This document shows, piece after piece, positions 5,195 through 5,404 of a DNA stretch of 5,404 bases. The position numbers and the translations under genes were made by a program. The notes beneath the pieces were generated by a model. It was not told the DNA's origin and ran no database searches. It saw nothing but the letters and a program-made list of their open reading frames with translations. The DNA is taken from positions 1-5,404 of the forward strand of contig DAOTIG010000187.1 in the NCBI GenBank assembly GCA_035448065.1. The letters are read 5' to 3'. The DNA comes from Phosphoribacter sp035448065. GTDB lineage: Bacteria; Actinomycetota; Actinomycetes; Actinomycetales; Dermatophilaceae. The number at the start of each line of letters is the position of its first letter. Within the stretch, counting starts at the first letter, position 1.

Positions 5195-5404
5195 TCAGCC
5201 GACGGCGGCGGCGATGGCCGCGCCGTCCTTGGCCCCGGACCACTTCTTCACGGCATTCCCCTGGCCGTCGACGAGGACGAAGGTGTGTTGCTGCGTGACG
5301 CCGTACTTCTGGCGCAGCTCGGTGGCCGAGTCGTAGTCGACCTTGACGACCACCAGCCCGGCCGGCACGCCTTCGAGCTGCGCGCGCAACTCGTCCTGAA
5401 CCTG
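5195..5404 (-). CDS. Thioredoxin-like protein (C-terminal 69 residues)
   Basis: The C-terminal half of a thioredoxin-fold protein whose N-terminal part, including any signal sequence and CXXC site, lies beyond base 5404. The frame is open to the window edge. The visible part reads through strand VVVKVDYD, helix TELRQKYGV, strands HTFVLVDGQG and AVKKWSG, and a last helix KDGAAIAAAVG, which is the standard thioredoxin C-terminal order. In the alignment I can make by eye to E. coli thioredoxin (YGIRGIPT), the cis-proline position is occupied by His in YGVTQQHT. Its place directly upstream of ccdA, same strand, suggests the extracytoplasmic partner reduced by CcdA. The TTG at 5387-5389 is in frame but sits inside the fold and is not a credible start. 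Redox activity cannot be confirmed without the missing half. Confidence 0.8.
   Translation of the reverse strand, partial: QVQDELRAQLEGVPAGLVVVKVDYDSATELRQKYGVTQQHTFVLVDGQGNAVKKWSGAKDGAAIAAAVG

Overview
This window comes from the chromosome of a GC-rich actinobacterium. The evidence is very high G+C with strong third-position GC, response-regulator/kinase and ABC-transporter pairs joined by 4-base stop/start overlaps, an apparently leaderless gene, and protein variants typical of the phylum (an ABC pair next to heme A synthase, a DECGG-type kinase G1 box). Frequent Tyr TAT codons in a GTATGCC context make me think of Micrococcales, perhaps Intrasporangiaceae (the Janibacter/Knoellia group). 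That placement is a memory-based guess, not a result.

Layout. Bases 2-538 (+) are the C-terminal part of an ABC ATPase, and 535-1281 (+) its ABC-2 type permease, translationally coupled. A 223-base gap (1282-1504) holds an 82-base nested inverted repeat and a 29-base near-copy of part of the ATPase gene. Bases 1505-2521 (+) are ctaA, heme A synthase. An 83-base gap (2522-2604) carries a promoter that would give a leaderless transcript. Bases 2605-3348 (+) are an OmpR-type response regulator overlapping a three-helix sensor kinase (3345-4373, +). The last two genes are on the minus strand and converge on the kinase: ccdA (4422-5144), and upstream of it the C-terminal end of a thioredoxin-like protein (5195-5404, running off the window).

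Functional reading. Two modules serve respiratory-chain assembly: CtaA makes heme A for the aa3 cytochrome oxidase, while CcdA with the thioredoxin-like protein moves reducing power across the membrane for extracytoplasmic thiol proteins such as cytochrome c maturation factors. The ABC pair next to ctaA is, as I recall, conserved across actinobacteria including mycobacteria; its substrate is not evident. The two-component pair between the modules has no recognisable ligand domain and probably senses something in or at the membrane. A redox or heme role is suggested only by its neighbours.

I find no defence system, CRISPR array, transposon, phage gene, tRNA or rRNA. The least explained features are at DNA level: (i) the 82-base inverted repeat at 1296-1377, built from six copies of one 8-mer, and (ii) the word GTATGCCGY, present nine times in both orientations in genes and gaps, while its C-for-T counterpart GTACGCCG is absent.
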